NCBI GenBank assembly: GCA_025677815.1
Contig: JAIXMP010000088.1
Location: 1-17,990, forward strand
Reading direction: 5' to 3'
DNA from: Phascolomyces articulosus
Taxonomy: Eukaryota; Mucoromycota; Mucoromycetes; Mucorales; Lichtheimiaceae
Length of the DNA: 17,990 bases
Below are positions 1-8,192 of the stretch, in pieces. The notes below the pieces were generated by a model that was not told where the DNA came from, ran no database searches, and saw nothing but the letters and a program-made list of their open reading frames with translations. Each line of letters starts with the position of its first letter. Position 1 is the first letter of the stretch. The translations under genes and the position numbers were made by a program.

Positions 1-250
1 TCAGCAAAATATCACGAAACTGCTAGCACTAGTAAAAATTTGGAAGGTAGTTTTGGACAATAATGGACTTCTATACATATAGACAACCACTGCTTATAAA
101 CATGCTGTGATTTCAGCAGGCGATATCAGATCTATAGCAGGGATTTATAGCACTACCGCAGGACGACGTTATATTGTTTGGTCAGAAATGGATCCTATTG
201 ACAAATGAGATTTGGGCTTACTTAAGCGACTTGATGTCCATATAAGATAG
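1..250 (+). pseudogene. 3' end of an unrecognised spliced gene
   Basis: The stretch 1-46 reads open (SAKYHETASTSKNLE) and stops at a G|GTAGTT donor at 47. Splicing to the acceptor TTTCAG ending at 116 keeps the phase and continues into AGDIRSIAGIYSTTAGRR and then IVWSEMDPIDK. An in-frame TGA lies at 206-208, where CGA (Arg) would fit. Beyond it the frame stays protein-like (DLGLLKRLDVHIR) to TAG at 248-250. The upstream part lies outside the window. I recognise no domain. The same donor hexamer is used by the gene starting at 331, so both may belong to one mobile element or gene family. The exon model is my inference. Confidence 0.4.
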
Positions 251-330
251 CAGCCACAGTTCCAATTTTTGCTTTTTTTAGGATTTTCACACATATACTT
301 TTTTTATTAAAAAAAATATCAAGTATCAGT

Positions 331-1729
331 ATGACCAAAAAAAATAAAAAAAATAAATCTCATACTACTGACGAGGTCCCATTGGCTTTGTTGCAATTAG
401 AACGACAGCTCAGTGCACAGTTGAAAAAAATACAAAAAGAAATTAGTATCATCAAAAACGCATTAAATCAACAAATAGAAATCAACTCTCAACTACTGAC
501 CTTACTTGACAAGCGCGACTATCAAGAAGATAACAAACAACACAATTCAATTCCTCATTGTCTCAAACACCTAAGAGAATCAGTATTCAACAAAAAGATG
601 CAAAAGGAAGAAATGCAAAAAGTATAATTTTCTTGGGATGTCATGCAAGATATTATAATTAACTACAGAATCAAGCAGAAGTTACCATTGTTAGATCAAG
701 CAGAAATCCAAGCAGCATTGCAACATGTTAAATCGATTTATCCTAATGTGATAAGCGAATTTAAACGAGATTCAAACATTGAGGAGAGCATGAAATGGTC
801 AAGTCGAAACATAAAGGGAGGACATATCAAAATGTTCAAACAACTTGAAAAAGAGGTAGGTTCAACATTGCCTTAGAAAGCTTGTATTGGCCATTGGGGA
901 GCCTGTTTGATGCTTCAAAAGCACTGGTCGAATGTAGAACAAGGTGTAACACGAATAAAGAAAGCCACAGTAAAAGGTAGTTAATTATGAGTGCTATGCA
1001 GTGAGTCGGTGCGTGTTGTTAATTTGCCAAATGTATCTAGACACAGATCAAAATAACCCTAATAAAATAGACAATGATGTTACTCCAAGTTCAAGCATTT
1101 CAGAAGAGCAACAGTTTGTTGATTTTGAAATTGAGAGAGATTGGGTGGGTAGTTAGTTAAGTGAAAATATATTCTAACACTTGCACTGATATATGTTTGA
1201 TAGAGCGAATCAAACTGATGAAACTCAAAGAGTATCAGAAAACCCACAAGGACACTCTCAAAATCACCAACATTCACCCAATCCTTATGATGAAATATAT
1301 TTTGGAACTGAAGTTGGATCTACTCAAAACACAACAAATGCTGGTGAAAATTTTGCTAATACTGACAATATGTCATCCGATCACCATTGTAGTATAAGTG
1401 ATGAAAATGAAAATCATGAAGAGTCTTCTACTAGTGATGATAGCAGCACATCCAGTGAAAGTAGTGCATCCAGCAACAGTGTCAGCAACAGTGATACAGA
1501 TCAAAGTGACAGTGTTAAAGAGAATGACGGTGAAAAAGAACAAACTGTAAATATCAATAAAGAATTAGCTGCAAGTTCCAATGCCAAAAGTAGAATACAG
1601 TTAAAACGTGTACATACTTCCTCAATAATGAATGATCAGGAAACCACGACCAAGCAGCATAAAAGAATAAAGATAACGAGGCAATCTGCACTCAACAGGA
1701 GGGTTTTGCGACCTAGAAATAATAAGTAA
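331..1729 (+). pseudogene. Unrecognised three-exon gene with coiled-coil N-terminus and acidic/Ser-rich, basic-ended C-terminus
   Basis: Three reading blocks join into one protein of about 420 residues. Exon 1 is 331-976, exon 2 is 1041-1148 and exon 3 is 1206-1729. Both introns (977-1040 and 1149-1205) start G|GTAGTT, keep phase 1 and end in AG; the second contains CTAAC before its acceptor. Exon 1 begins Lys-rich, then has a heptad-like helical segment (around LALLQLERQLSAQLKKIQKE), followed by a folded-looking part (SWDVMQDIIINYR; SIYPNVISEF; CIGHWGACLMLQKHW). Exon 3 is low-complexity, rich in Ser/Asp/Glu, and ends in a basic patch (KQHKRIKITR; RRVLRPRNNK) that could be a nuclear signal. 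Two in-frame stops, TAA at 625-627 and TAG at 874-876, sit where Gln would fit, so the copy looks mutated. I do not recognise the family; a mobile-element accessory gene is possible. Confidence 0.55.
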
Positions 1730-2591
1730 TCAGAAGATCATTTATTGCATCCATGGTTTTAGTAATCGTAGTAACCAGTAAAAATAATAAAAACATATTG
1801 AAATAAATAAACAAAAATTTGTTTACAGAAATACCAAACCATAATTACAAATTTTATATAGTATTTATAAAACAAATACTGTGAAAGCGTAGTGATTTTA
1901 CTATATAGATGTGGAGAAAGGGTAGAGCTTAGCCATTATAACAAAAATAATGGAAATCTACAACGCAGAACAGGAAATCTCTAATCTCCATTTTTGTCAA
2001 AAACGTAGATCTCCCGTAGATGTAGATAATCCGCTTCGAACTGTATATATCCAGTCGCAAAACTGCCTGTAGTGTATATAAAGAGAAGGTTGAAAATAAT
2101 TAGTAAAAAAGGTTTACCATGACTATACACAATACACTTCCTTCCATTCAACCCATTCTTACTTTATACCTCTGATTCCTCTTTTAATATTTAATACATC
2201 GTACGATTCATGTTTAGCAATGCTCCGTTGAAATGGTTTATCTTTTCCTATATATAAAAAATAATTGTTATGTGGTTTTATTATAATATTATTACCTATA
2301 CCGTTCTGAATTGTTTCTCCATTTTTCTCTTTTGATTTATAATTGAAGCGCCATTTATGAGTTGTGTTTCGTAATCTACGGCAAAAATAGCATATAGTAC
2401 ATGTGTTCCATGACATCGTTGTTGTAAATGTACTAGTTCCATGTTTGCAATTGTCAAAATCTATTTTTTTTTTACTTTGTTTTTTTCAAAAGATTTTTTC
2501 TCTTGGCAAAAATTGAGGGTAAAAATTGAGGGCAAAATTATTCTAAAAAATTTTAAAACTCAACTTAAAAAAGTGAGGGTAAAATAAGGGA
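1730..2591. other. AT-rich gap with one weak minus-strand ORF
   Basis: No convincing gene. A TATA-like string (TATATAAAG) occurs near 2075 without a following long ORF. On the minus strand 2416-2159 is open for 85 residues (starts MSWNTCTICYFCRRLR, with C-x2-C and a further Cys), but its composition is AT-driven and nothing beside it supports a gene. Confidence 0.4.
2513..2590. repeat. Short TTGAGGG-type direct repeats at the truncated end of a gypsy element
   Basis: TTGAGGGTAAAAA (2513-2525) is followed directly by TTGAGGGCAAAA (2526-2537), and a third version, GTGAGGGTAAAA, lies at 2573-2584. The gypsy coding similarity starts immediately after, near 2592. The repeats may be a terminal fragment of another element into which, or next to which, the gypsy copy was truncated. 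Confidence 0.5.
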
Positions 2592-4093
2592 ATGCAGAAC
2601 TCTATGATCCTATGATTGAATATAAAAGAGGGGCAGATAATGTCATTCCTAATTTATTATCCCAAAGAGATGGACCAGATTATATGCCTTCACCCACTTC
2701 TATGGAGCCTAATTACTTATATGCCATGAAATCTATTGAAGAATCTAACTGGCCAAAATTTTATACATTTGATAAACCAAAATGGCCATCTATATATAAA
2801 GATTTGTTATTGAAGCATCAAGACAAGTTTGTAGTAAAAGGTGACCAAGTTTTCTGAAAAGTAAAAATTGGATTAGAAATATAAGAAATTCGATTTGCCT
2901 TATTTGCTCACTATGCTGACCTTATATAATACTTTCATACCAGTTTTGGGCATACTGGTCAAACAATGTTATATAATCTCATCAAGAAATGCTGATGGTG
3001 GCCAAACATAAAGGATGACATCCAAAATTGGACCTGCATATGTCCCCAATGTCAGCTAGGTGCAAATGCTGATTGCAGCATTCATCATGCACCTATGAAA
3101 CCTTTGGATGTCCCTGATCTATTTTCTCATTAGCACTTGGATTTTATTGGTAAATTACCATGCACTATTAATAGTAATCAATGGATCCTAGTAGTAGTAG
3201 ACTATGCTACTAACTAGACAATTACTTATGCTGTTCCTGATGCTACTAGTCAAGCTATTGCTGATTTTATTTATGATTCCATCGTTATGTAATTTGGTTG
3301 TCCAGTAGAAATTCTTATAGATCATAGTAGTAACTTCATATTAAAGGTACTAAACTTTTATTTGGGCTATATAAAAATTCATTATAAACTTACATCTGCC
3401 TTTCACCCATATTCAAATTCTAAGGCTGAGCATACTAATAGTGTTCTTAAACAAATGATTCACAAATATGTTAATGGTGAGATTCACAAGTAGGATGATT
3501 TTTTGATCTAATCTATATTTGCTTATAATATCCATATACATCATACTACTAGTCTCAATCCCTTCTTTATAGTCTATGGTGTCAAACCCAAGTTACCTGG
3601 TGATATTCTCCCTCCTAAAGTTATTCAAGAAAATGATCTGACTCAAGATCCAGATTCCATGATCAAGTTGCACAAGTCTGAATTACTTTAGCTAAGGGAA
3701 GCTCAAGCTAATGCTACTAAACATTTATGTGTTAATGCCAAAAAGGATAAACTTGCTTGGGATGCTACCTTGAGACATCAAGTTTTTACTATTGATGATC
3801 ATGTACTTATATAACATAAGCAAAAACTAAGCCTTGAGTTCAATTGGAAAGGCCCCTATATTATTTTAGATTGAAATTTGGAATATAACACTTACAAGCT
3901 TAAAGATCTGAATAGTAAAAATTACAATTCCTAGGTCCACATAGATCGTCTTCATCCTATTTATAGTAAGTCTTTACCCACTGAACCTTAGTTTGATCCA
4001 GTTACTACCTATGCTGCCACCCATGCCTTTTATCAAGCTGAGTCACCCAATACTTAGTGTTAATCAGAGATGACCAATAGTTTGGGGAGGAGG
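2592..4093 (+). pseudogene. Ty3/gypsy retrotransposon pol fragment: RNase H end and integrase, riddled with stops
   Basis: The frame opens with the end of RNase H (LYDPMIEYKRGADNVIPNLL, then SQRDGPD). It continues through the integrase zinc-binding region (FHTSFGHTG, with CICPQC supplying the last two Cys) into the catalytic core. Asp codons at 3140 (HLDFIG) and 3320 (LIDHSSNF) and a Glu codon at 3428 (SNSKAEHTN) give the D,D-35-E arrangement. The tail ends after VHIDRLHPIYSK with no chromodomain. About 16 in-frame stops occur (7 TAG, 6 TAA, 3 TGA), the last two close to the likely true end, with no net frameshift over some 1,470 bp. Most stops fit former Gln, Trp or Arg codons, for example TAG at 3131 before HLDFIG. 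Gag, protease and reverse transcriptase are missing. A polypurine tract and an LTR follow directly, so this is the 3' half of one element. Confidence 0.93.
4084..4093 (+). other. Polypurine tract of the gypsy element
   Basis: GGGGAGGAGG lies directly before the LTR start (TGTCATAAC at 4097). This is the usual position of the plus-strand primer in LTR retrotransposons, and it links the pol fragment to the LTR at 4097. Confidence 0.8.
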
Positions 4094-4096
4094 TAT

Positions 4097-4528
4097 TGTC
4101 ATAACTATTAGTTAGGTATTTTTAACACCAATATTACATCTTTTACTGCAGCTACATTATACTTCTTTATGCTTTGCCATAACTGCATCATACCTCTTTA
4201 TTAGTCATAGTTCCCTTTTCCTTTTATAATTAAATTGTCATCATCATCTACAGCTTCATCATTATTATTAGTTATTGATCACCATCATCATCATTATTTT
4301 ATAATTATCATTATCTACAGTAGTTTTAGAAAAGATATAAATATTAGATCATTTTATTTAAAATAAAGAATATCTTCTATCTATCTTGTTATCTCATATA
4401 TACCTTTGTGGTTCTATTTCTTCATGTTTATTCTGTGTGGTTCCTTACCTATATAGTTATTATCTGTGTAATTATATTCTCTCTTTGTGGTTCTCTCTGT
4501 ATGATTTTATCTTTGTGGTTTCAACTTA
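4097..4528 (+). repeat. LTR 1 (3' LTR of the gypsy element)
   Basis: Starts TGTCATAACTATTAGTTAGG directly after the polypurine tract. It contains an ATC-rich segment, a TATA-like box (GATATAAATATT) and an AATAAA-type signal, then pyrimidine-rich sequence with repeated TTTGTGGTT, and ends near TTTCAACTTA. The same sequence recurs inverted at about 5371-5783, diverged by roughly one base in nine over the first ~157 nt (by-eye count), mostly by transitions. ORFs through this stretch are incidental. Confidence 0.85.
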
Positions 4529-4530
4529 TT

Positions 4531-4967
4531 ATATTTATTATAGATAGAAACCACAAAGATCAATTTACAGTAAGGACCACACAGAAATAATATAACCACA
4601 AAGGAGAATCTGACTATGAAGAATAATAACCATATAGGTAAATAAGATCATAAAGAATAATACCATAAAGGTAATAATAAGAAATTAGGATAGATATATA
4701 ATATTACTTTATTTAATAAATTGATCTAGTATTTATATTTTTTCTAAACTGCTATGGATATGATAATAATGATGATAACAATATAATAATGTAATAATAA
4801 TTAATGCTATGCATTAATTATAACAATGATATGACATTAAGTGCTAAGCAACAATTGCTATGGCTTGTGAGAAGTATTAAAAAAGGAAATAATGACAATG
4901 TTTATTTTTAAATAAAATAATCGCAAGAAATATCTAAAAAGGAAAGAGGTAACACAAGTATTCTTGG
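4531..4967 (-). repeat. LTR 2, diverged inverted copy
   Basis: Read on the minus strand this resembles the LTRs around it. It shares the block GAAACCACAAAGAT, runs of ATAACCACA, the AATAAATTGATCTAGTATTT region and TTTTCTAAAC with LTR 4. Its outer part (GAGAAGTATT; TATCTAAAAAGGAAAGAGGT) matches the reverse complement of LTR 3 and LTR 5. It abuts LTR 3 head to head at about 4967/4968. The boundaries are approximate. Confidence 0.65.
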
Positions 4968-5356
4968 TGTCATAGCTAAGATTCCTTAGTATAACATCTT
5001 CCTTTTTATATACTTCTTGCATGGTTATTAGTCTAAAAATAACCATCATCATTATTTCCATTTTGAATACTTCTTACAATGCTTAGCAACCTCTGCTTAG
5101 CATCATCGTCATCATCATAATTATTGTTATTATTAGTATCACCACTAGTGCCAAGACACTTAGCATTATTCTATTATTATCATGATCCATCACATCATAT
5201 ATATCATATCTTTAGTAGTTTAGAAAACATATAAATATCCCTATGGTCTTTATTAAATAAACATCATCTATCTGTTACTTTTTATTTTATATTTATTTGT
5301 TATTAATTGCTATTTGTATTGTTGGCTTAGACTTCCATCAAAATATATACACAACA
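4968..5356 (+). repeat. LTR 3, plus-strand copy
   Basis: Starts TGTCATAGCTAAG and ends near TATACACAACA. It shares with LTR 5 the order TTCCTTTTT, ATACTTCTTG, TCTAAAAATAA and GAAAACATATAAATATCC (TATA-like), followed by an AATAAA-type signal and a TTGGCTA block. No coding sequence or second LTR belongs to it, so it looks like a solo LTR. Confidence 0.7.
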
Positions 5357-5370
5357 TGTCAATTTTTTTA

Positions 5371-5783
5371 TAAGTTGAAACCATAAAGATAAAACCACAC
5401 AGAGAGAACCACAAAGAGAGAATATAACCACATAGGTAATAACAACACAGGTAAATAACTATGAAGGAAGAGAACCATGAAGGTATATATGAGATAATAA
5501 GATAGATAGAAGATGTCCTTTATTTTTAATAAAATGATCTAATATTTATATCTTTTCTAAAACTACTGCAGATGATGATAATAATAAAATAATGATGATA
5601 ATGAGTGACTAATGATAATGATAAAGCTGCAGATAATGATGATAATATAATTATAAAAGGAAAGGGGAACTGTGACTAATAAAGTGGTATGCTGCAGTTA
5701 CAACGAAGCATAAAGAAGTACAATGTAGCTGCAGTAAAAGATGTAATATCAGTATTAAAAATACCTAACTAATAGTTATGACA
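5371..5783 (-). repeat. LTR 4, inverted near-copy of LTR 1
   Basis: The reverse complement begins TGTCATAACTATTAGTTAGG exactly as LTR 1 does (start at 5783) and follows it to TTTCAACTTAT near 5371. Together LTR 1 and LTR 4 form an inverted repeat of over 400 bp with about 840 bp between the arms. No internal retrotransposon sequence is attached. Confidence 0.85.
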
Positions 5784-5787
5784 CAAC

Positions 5788-6124
5788 TGTCGTAGCAGAA
5801 TTATCGGTGTTACCCTTTTCCTTTTTTTGGATACTTCTTGTACAATTATTTTATATCTAAAAATAATCATTTTTAATAATTCTTCCATATACTTCTTGCT
5901 GGGCACATTATTACATCATAACTATTATTAACGTTATTGCCAAGAAACAAAGTATTACTAGCAACCATCCATATTATTAGTATTATCCGTCATAACCAGA
6001 AAACATATAAATATCCTCTCATCATTAAACAATAAAAAAGGATCTTTACGTTCTCTTTAAAATATCTTATTATCTTTATTATTCCTATTGGCTACGGTAT
6101 TATCCGCCAAAAATAATTACAACA
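5788..6124 (+). repeat. LTR 5, solo LTR next to the tRNA gene
   Basis: Starts TGTCGTAGCAG and ends ATTACAACA. It is flanked by CAAC at 5784-5787 and again at 6125-6128, consistent with a short target duplication. It has the TATA-like GAAAACATATAAATATCC and AATAAA-type sequences seen in LTR 3. It ends 40 bp from the mature 3' end of the tRNA gene and only 8 bp from that gene's likely terminator. Confidence 0.7.
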
Positions 6125-6132
6125 CAACTTAT

Positions 6133-6138
6133 AAAAAA
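6133..6138 (-). terminator. Likely RNA polymerase III terminator of the tRNA gene
   Basis: Six T residues on the minus strand, 26 nt beyond the tRNA 3' end. This is the first run long enough to end Pol III transcription. Confidence 0.6.
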
Positions 6139-6164
6139 TATATTATTGCTAGTTTAATAATAAT

Positions 6165-6237
6165 TGCCTTCTGGCGGAATCGAACCGCCGACCTTCCGCT
6201 TACTAGGCGGACGCTCTGCCAACTGAGCCAAGAAGGC
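6165..6237 (-). tRNA. tRNA-Thr (anticodon AGU)
   Basis: The minus strand folds into a complete 73-nt cloverleaf without intron. The acceptor stem GCCTTCT/AGAAGGC pairs perfectly. The D arm is GCTC-AGTTGGCA-GAGC, the anticodon stem TCCGC/GCGGA carries loop CTAGTAA with anticodon AGT, the variable loop is AGGTC, and the T arm is GGCGG-TTCGATT-CCGCC. The discriminator is A (6165). The A box (TGGCTCAGTTGG) and B box (GGTTCGATTCC) are intact. AGU, read as inosine-GU, serves Thr codons. It shows no damage although decayed transposons lie on both sides. Confidence 0.97.
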
Positions 6238-6255
6238 TTCTTGTTGTTGTCGCGT

Positions 6256-6335
6256 CTGAGGCGAATTTTGAAAGAAATTCGTCTTCAGATGGTCACGTGA
6301 CTTCACGACATCAGTTCTTACCTAGGAATCTAGGT
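6256..6335. other. Palindrome-rich 5' flank of the tRNA gene
   Basis: Three inverted repeats occur within 80 bp upstream of the tRNA in its own orientation. They are a hairpin CTGAGGCGAATTT / AAATTCGTCTTCAG (6256-6288), the perfect 10-bp palindrome GTCACGTGAC with an E-box core CACGTG (6292-6301), and ACCTAG-GAAT-CTAGGT (6320-6335). The stretch keeps more G+C than its surroundings. Confidence 0.5.
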
Positions 6336-6874
6336 CAACCAACCAGATTGCATTAGTAAAATGTTTCGCCCATAGGTTTATCTATTAATGGATAGGTTAA
6401 TTAACTATCCCATTTTTAATGATCCTTATCTATCCCTACTAAATATTATCCCCTTATTACCTTAAATGATCAAGGTTACATTGCCTATAGATATTTTTTA
6501 AAAATAATAGATATAGTATTCTCTATATAATAGTAATTATATTATAATTATTATTATCTATTTTATGTGGTATCTAGCCCTTATTTGATTATCCTCTTAT
6601 ATTTATTATATTGTCTCTCATTATATTCTCTTATTATTTTATATATTATATGTCATTGCCTTATATTTATTTCTATATTTACTTTTATTAATTTATTGTT
6701 ACATAAATATATAAAGGCAATGAATGTTATATAAAATAAAACTAATCAATTATCTACTTATATATATTACTATTGATCCAATTTATCTTTAAATTATTTC
6801 CCTTGTATTTTATCCTTAATTCTAGTTTTATGGTATCTACTAAAGAATCTTGGTCTAGTCATAATTATTTATAC

Positions 6875-6969
6875 TTATAAGTGTAGTAATAGTAAAAAGA
6901 ATTCACAACAGATCTGATATTGTTTATGAGATTTATTGTGAAGTCTTTTTATTATCACTGCACTTGTAA
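6875..6969. repeat. Foldback repeat with 34-bp arms
   Basis: Arm 6875-6908 (TTATAAGTGTAGTAATAG...) and arm 6936-6969 pair over 34 positions with about 5 mismatches, most of them transitions, around a 27-nt loop. It resembles a small MITE or a hairpin-RNA precursor; the sequence does not decide which. Confidence 0.7.
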
Positions 6970-7210
6970 ATATATATATATGTATTATATTAGTAGGGGT
7001 TATAATAAAAGTATATAGAATAAGCACCCTAATTTTTTATATATGAATAAACAAAAAGAAAGAAAGATTTTTTATATTACTATAAGCTACTTTATAAATA
7101 GAAATAATATATATTTTTTTATTTAGTATAGTATAATTATTACTAATAAATAAAAGAAAGATAAATTAGGTTTAATTTAGAAAAAAAATATTAATTAAGA
7201 TAGGATCTAG

Positions 7211-7337
7211 GGTTCCCTATAAGAACTAAAGAACTAGAACCAAACTAGAACTAAACTATAAAAGTCAGGTTAGTTCCTTATAAGAATTAAATCAAACTGA
7301 ACTTGGTTCTTTATATAAGAACTGAAGAACTAAAGAA
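7211..7337. repeat. Cluster of GTTC..GAAC palindromic repeats
   Basis: GGTTCCCTATAAGAAC (7211), AGTTCCTTATAAGAAT (near 7272) and GGTTCTTTATATAAGAAC (near 7305) are variants of one palindrome. Two are followed by (T/A)AAGAACT-type sequence. The function is unknown; they may be the remnant of a small inverted-repeat element. Confidence 0.5.
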
Positions 7338-7606
7338 GTAATCTAGAGTAGAAATATAATGGTAATATTATATTTTAGAGGCTATGATTCTATAAATAAA
7401 AAATTAATTCAGAAAGTAAATGATCTTTTATTAAGTTGAAAAATATAAATAGTGGAATATAATTATATAGGAATATTTTATTGAGGAAATATAATAGTAA
7501 AGAAGCATCCAAAATAAAAAAATAATATATAAAATAATAATATATAAAAAAAAGAGATAAAAAAAGAGGTAATAATATAAAAATAGATAAAAAAAAGAGG
7601 TAATAA

Positions 7607-7626
7607 TACTAGAAAAAAAGGGGGAT
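7607..7626 (+). repeat. Left terminal inverted repeat of the CACTA element
   Basis: TACTAG, an A-run and GGGGGA; it pairs with the right terminus at 15966-15985. The expected CACTAG has become TACTAG. Confidence 0.85.
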
Positions 7627-7638
7627 TTTATAAGAATT

Positions 7639-7650
7639 TCACAATTGTGA
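7639..7650. promoter_or_regulatory. Left subterminal 12-bp palindrome
   Basis: TCACAATTGTGA, a perfect palindrome identical to the copy at 15828-15839. It is a likely binding site for an element-encoded protein, by analogy with the subterminal repeats of plant CACTA elements. Confidence 0.6.
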
Positions 7651-8192
7651 TATTCTTATGAGATATCAACTAATAAAGTATGTTTCACCAAAATTTCATT
7701 ACTTTCTTGATATTTCAAATATTAGAGAGATATCATAAGAATTTCATTACTTTTTAAATTTCTATAAATTATTATTATAGTACTTTTGTTCTGTTCACCA
7801 ACATTGCTTTATATAATATATGCTTTTAATATTATATATTATAAGATTATTAACTATAAAAGAATCAAATAAAAATTGTCATCATTCAACAGTATCATTT
7901 AAACTAATTAGGTTTAATATTTTAAATTTAAAATGGTTCTGTTAATTTATTTATTACATACTAAATACTATCTAATATAGTGTTGTACTTAAATGCATAT
8001 AAAAATCATCAAAAATCTATAGCAATATTATACTCTTATTTATACCCTTCCAACATAAAACACAGTAAAGATCAGATATATAAAACACATAAAAATTAAT
8101 TTACTTTATTAAAAAAAATATTCCTTAACAACACAAGTTCTAACTTTTTTAGCATACTATTATACCTATATAGGAGTGATATCATCATCACT
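7651..8192. other. Non-coding left arm of the CACTA element
   Basis: AT-rich, with TTTCATTACTTT-type repeats near 7700-7755. No coding frame. It probably includes the 3' flank of accessory gene A. Confidence 0.5.

Larger units (their letters stand above)
6336..7606. other. AT-rich non-coding stretch
   Basis: No gene seen on either strand. It holds a foldback repeat at 6875-6969, GTTC..GAAC repeats at 7211-7337, and duplicated AAAAAGAGGTAATAATA strings just before the CACTA element (around 7561-7606), with a related string just after it near 16003. Confidence 0.6.

Noticed and set aside
2159..2416. Minus-strand Cys-containing ORF as a real zinc-finger gene
   Set aside because: One short ORF with C-x2-C but no further ligands, no splice or neighbour support and AT-driven composition; left as a weak candidate only.
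2513..2590. Telomere-like GGGTAA repeats
   Set aside because: The units are irregular and separated by A-runs, and only three exist; this is not a telomeric array.
2592..4093. Stop-codon reassignment (TAA/TAG read as Gln) as an explanation for the in-frame stops
   Set aside because: Ordinary CAA/CAG and TGG codons are still common in the same frames. Several TAG codons sit at positions where Trp, not Gln, is expected, and TGA occurs where Arg fits. Mutation explains all classes.
4230..4320. CRISPR-like or microsatellite array of ATC units
   Set aside because: It is simple ATC-rich sequence inside an LTR, present also in the inverted copy; there are no spacer-repeat units.
4408..4590. 60-residue plus-strand ORF with hydrophobic residues
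   Set aside because: It lies inside LTR 1 and LTR 2 and is produced by repeated TTTGTGGTT sequence.
6088..6300. 70-residue plus-strand ORF
   Set aside because: It reads through the antisense of the tRNA gene; its protein-like look comes from the tRNA sequence.
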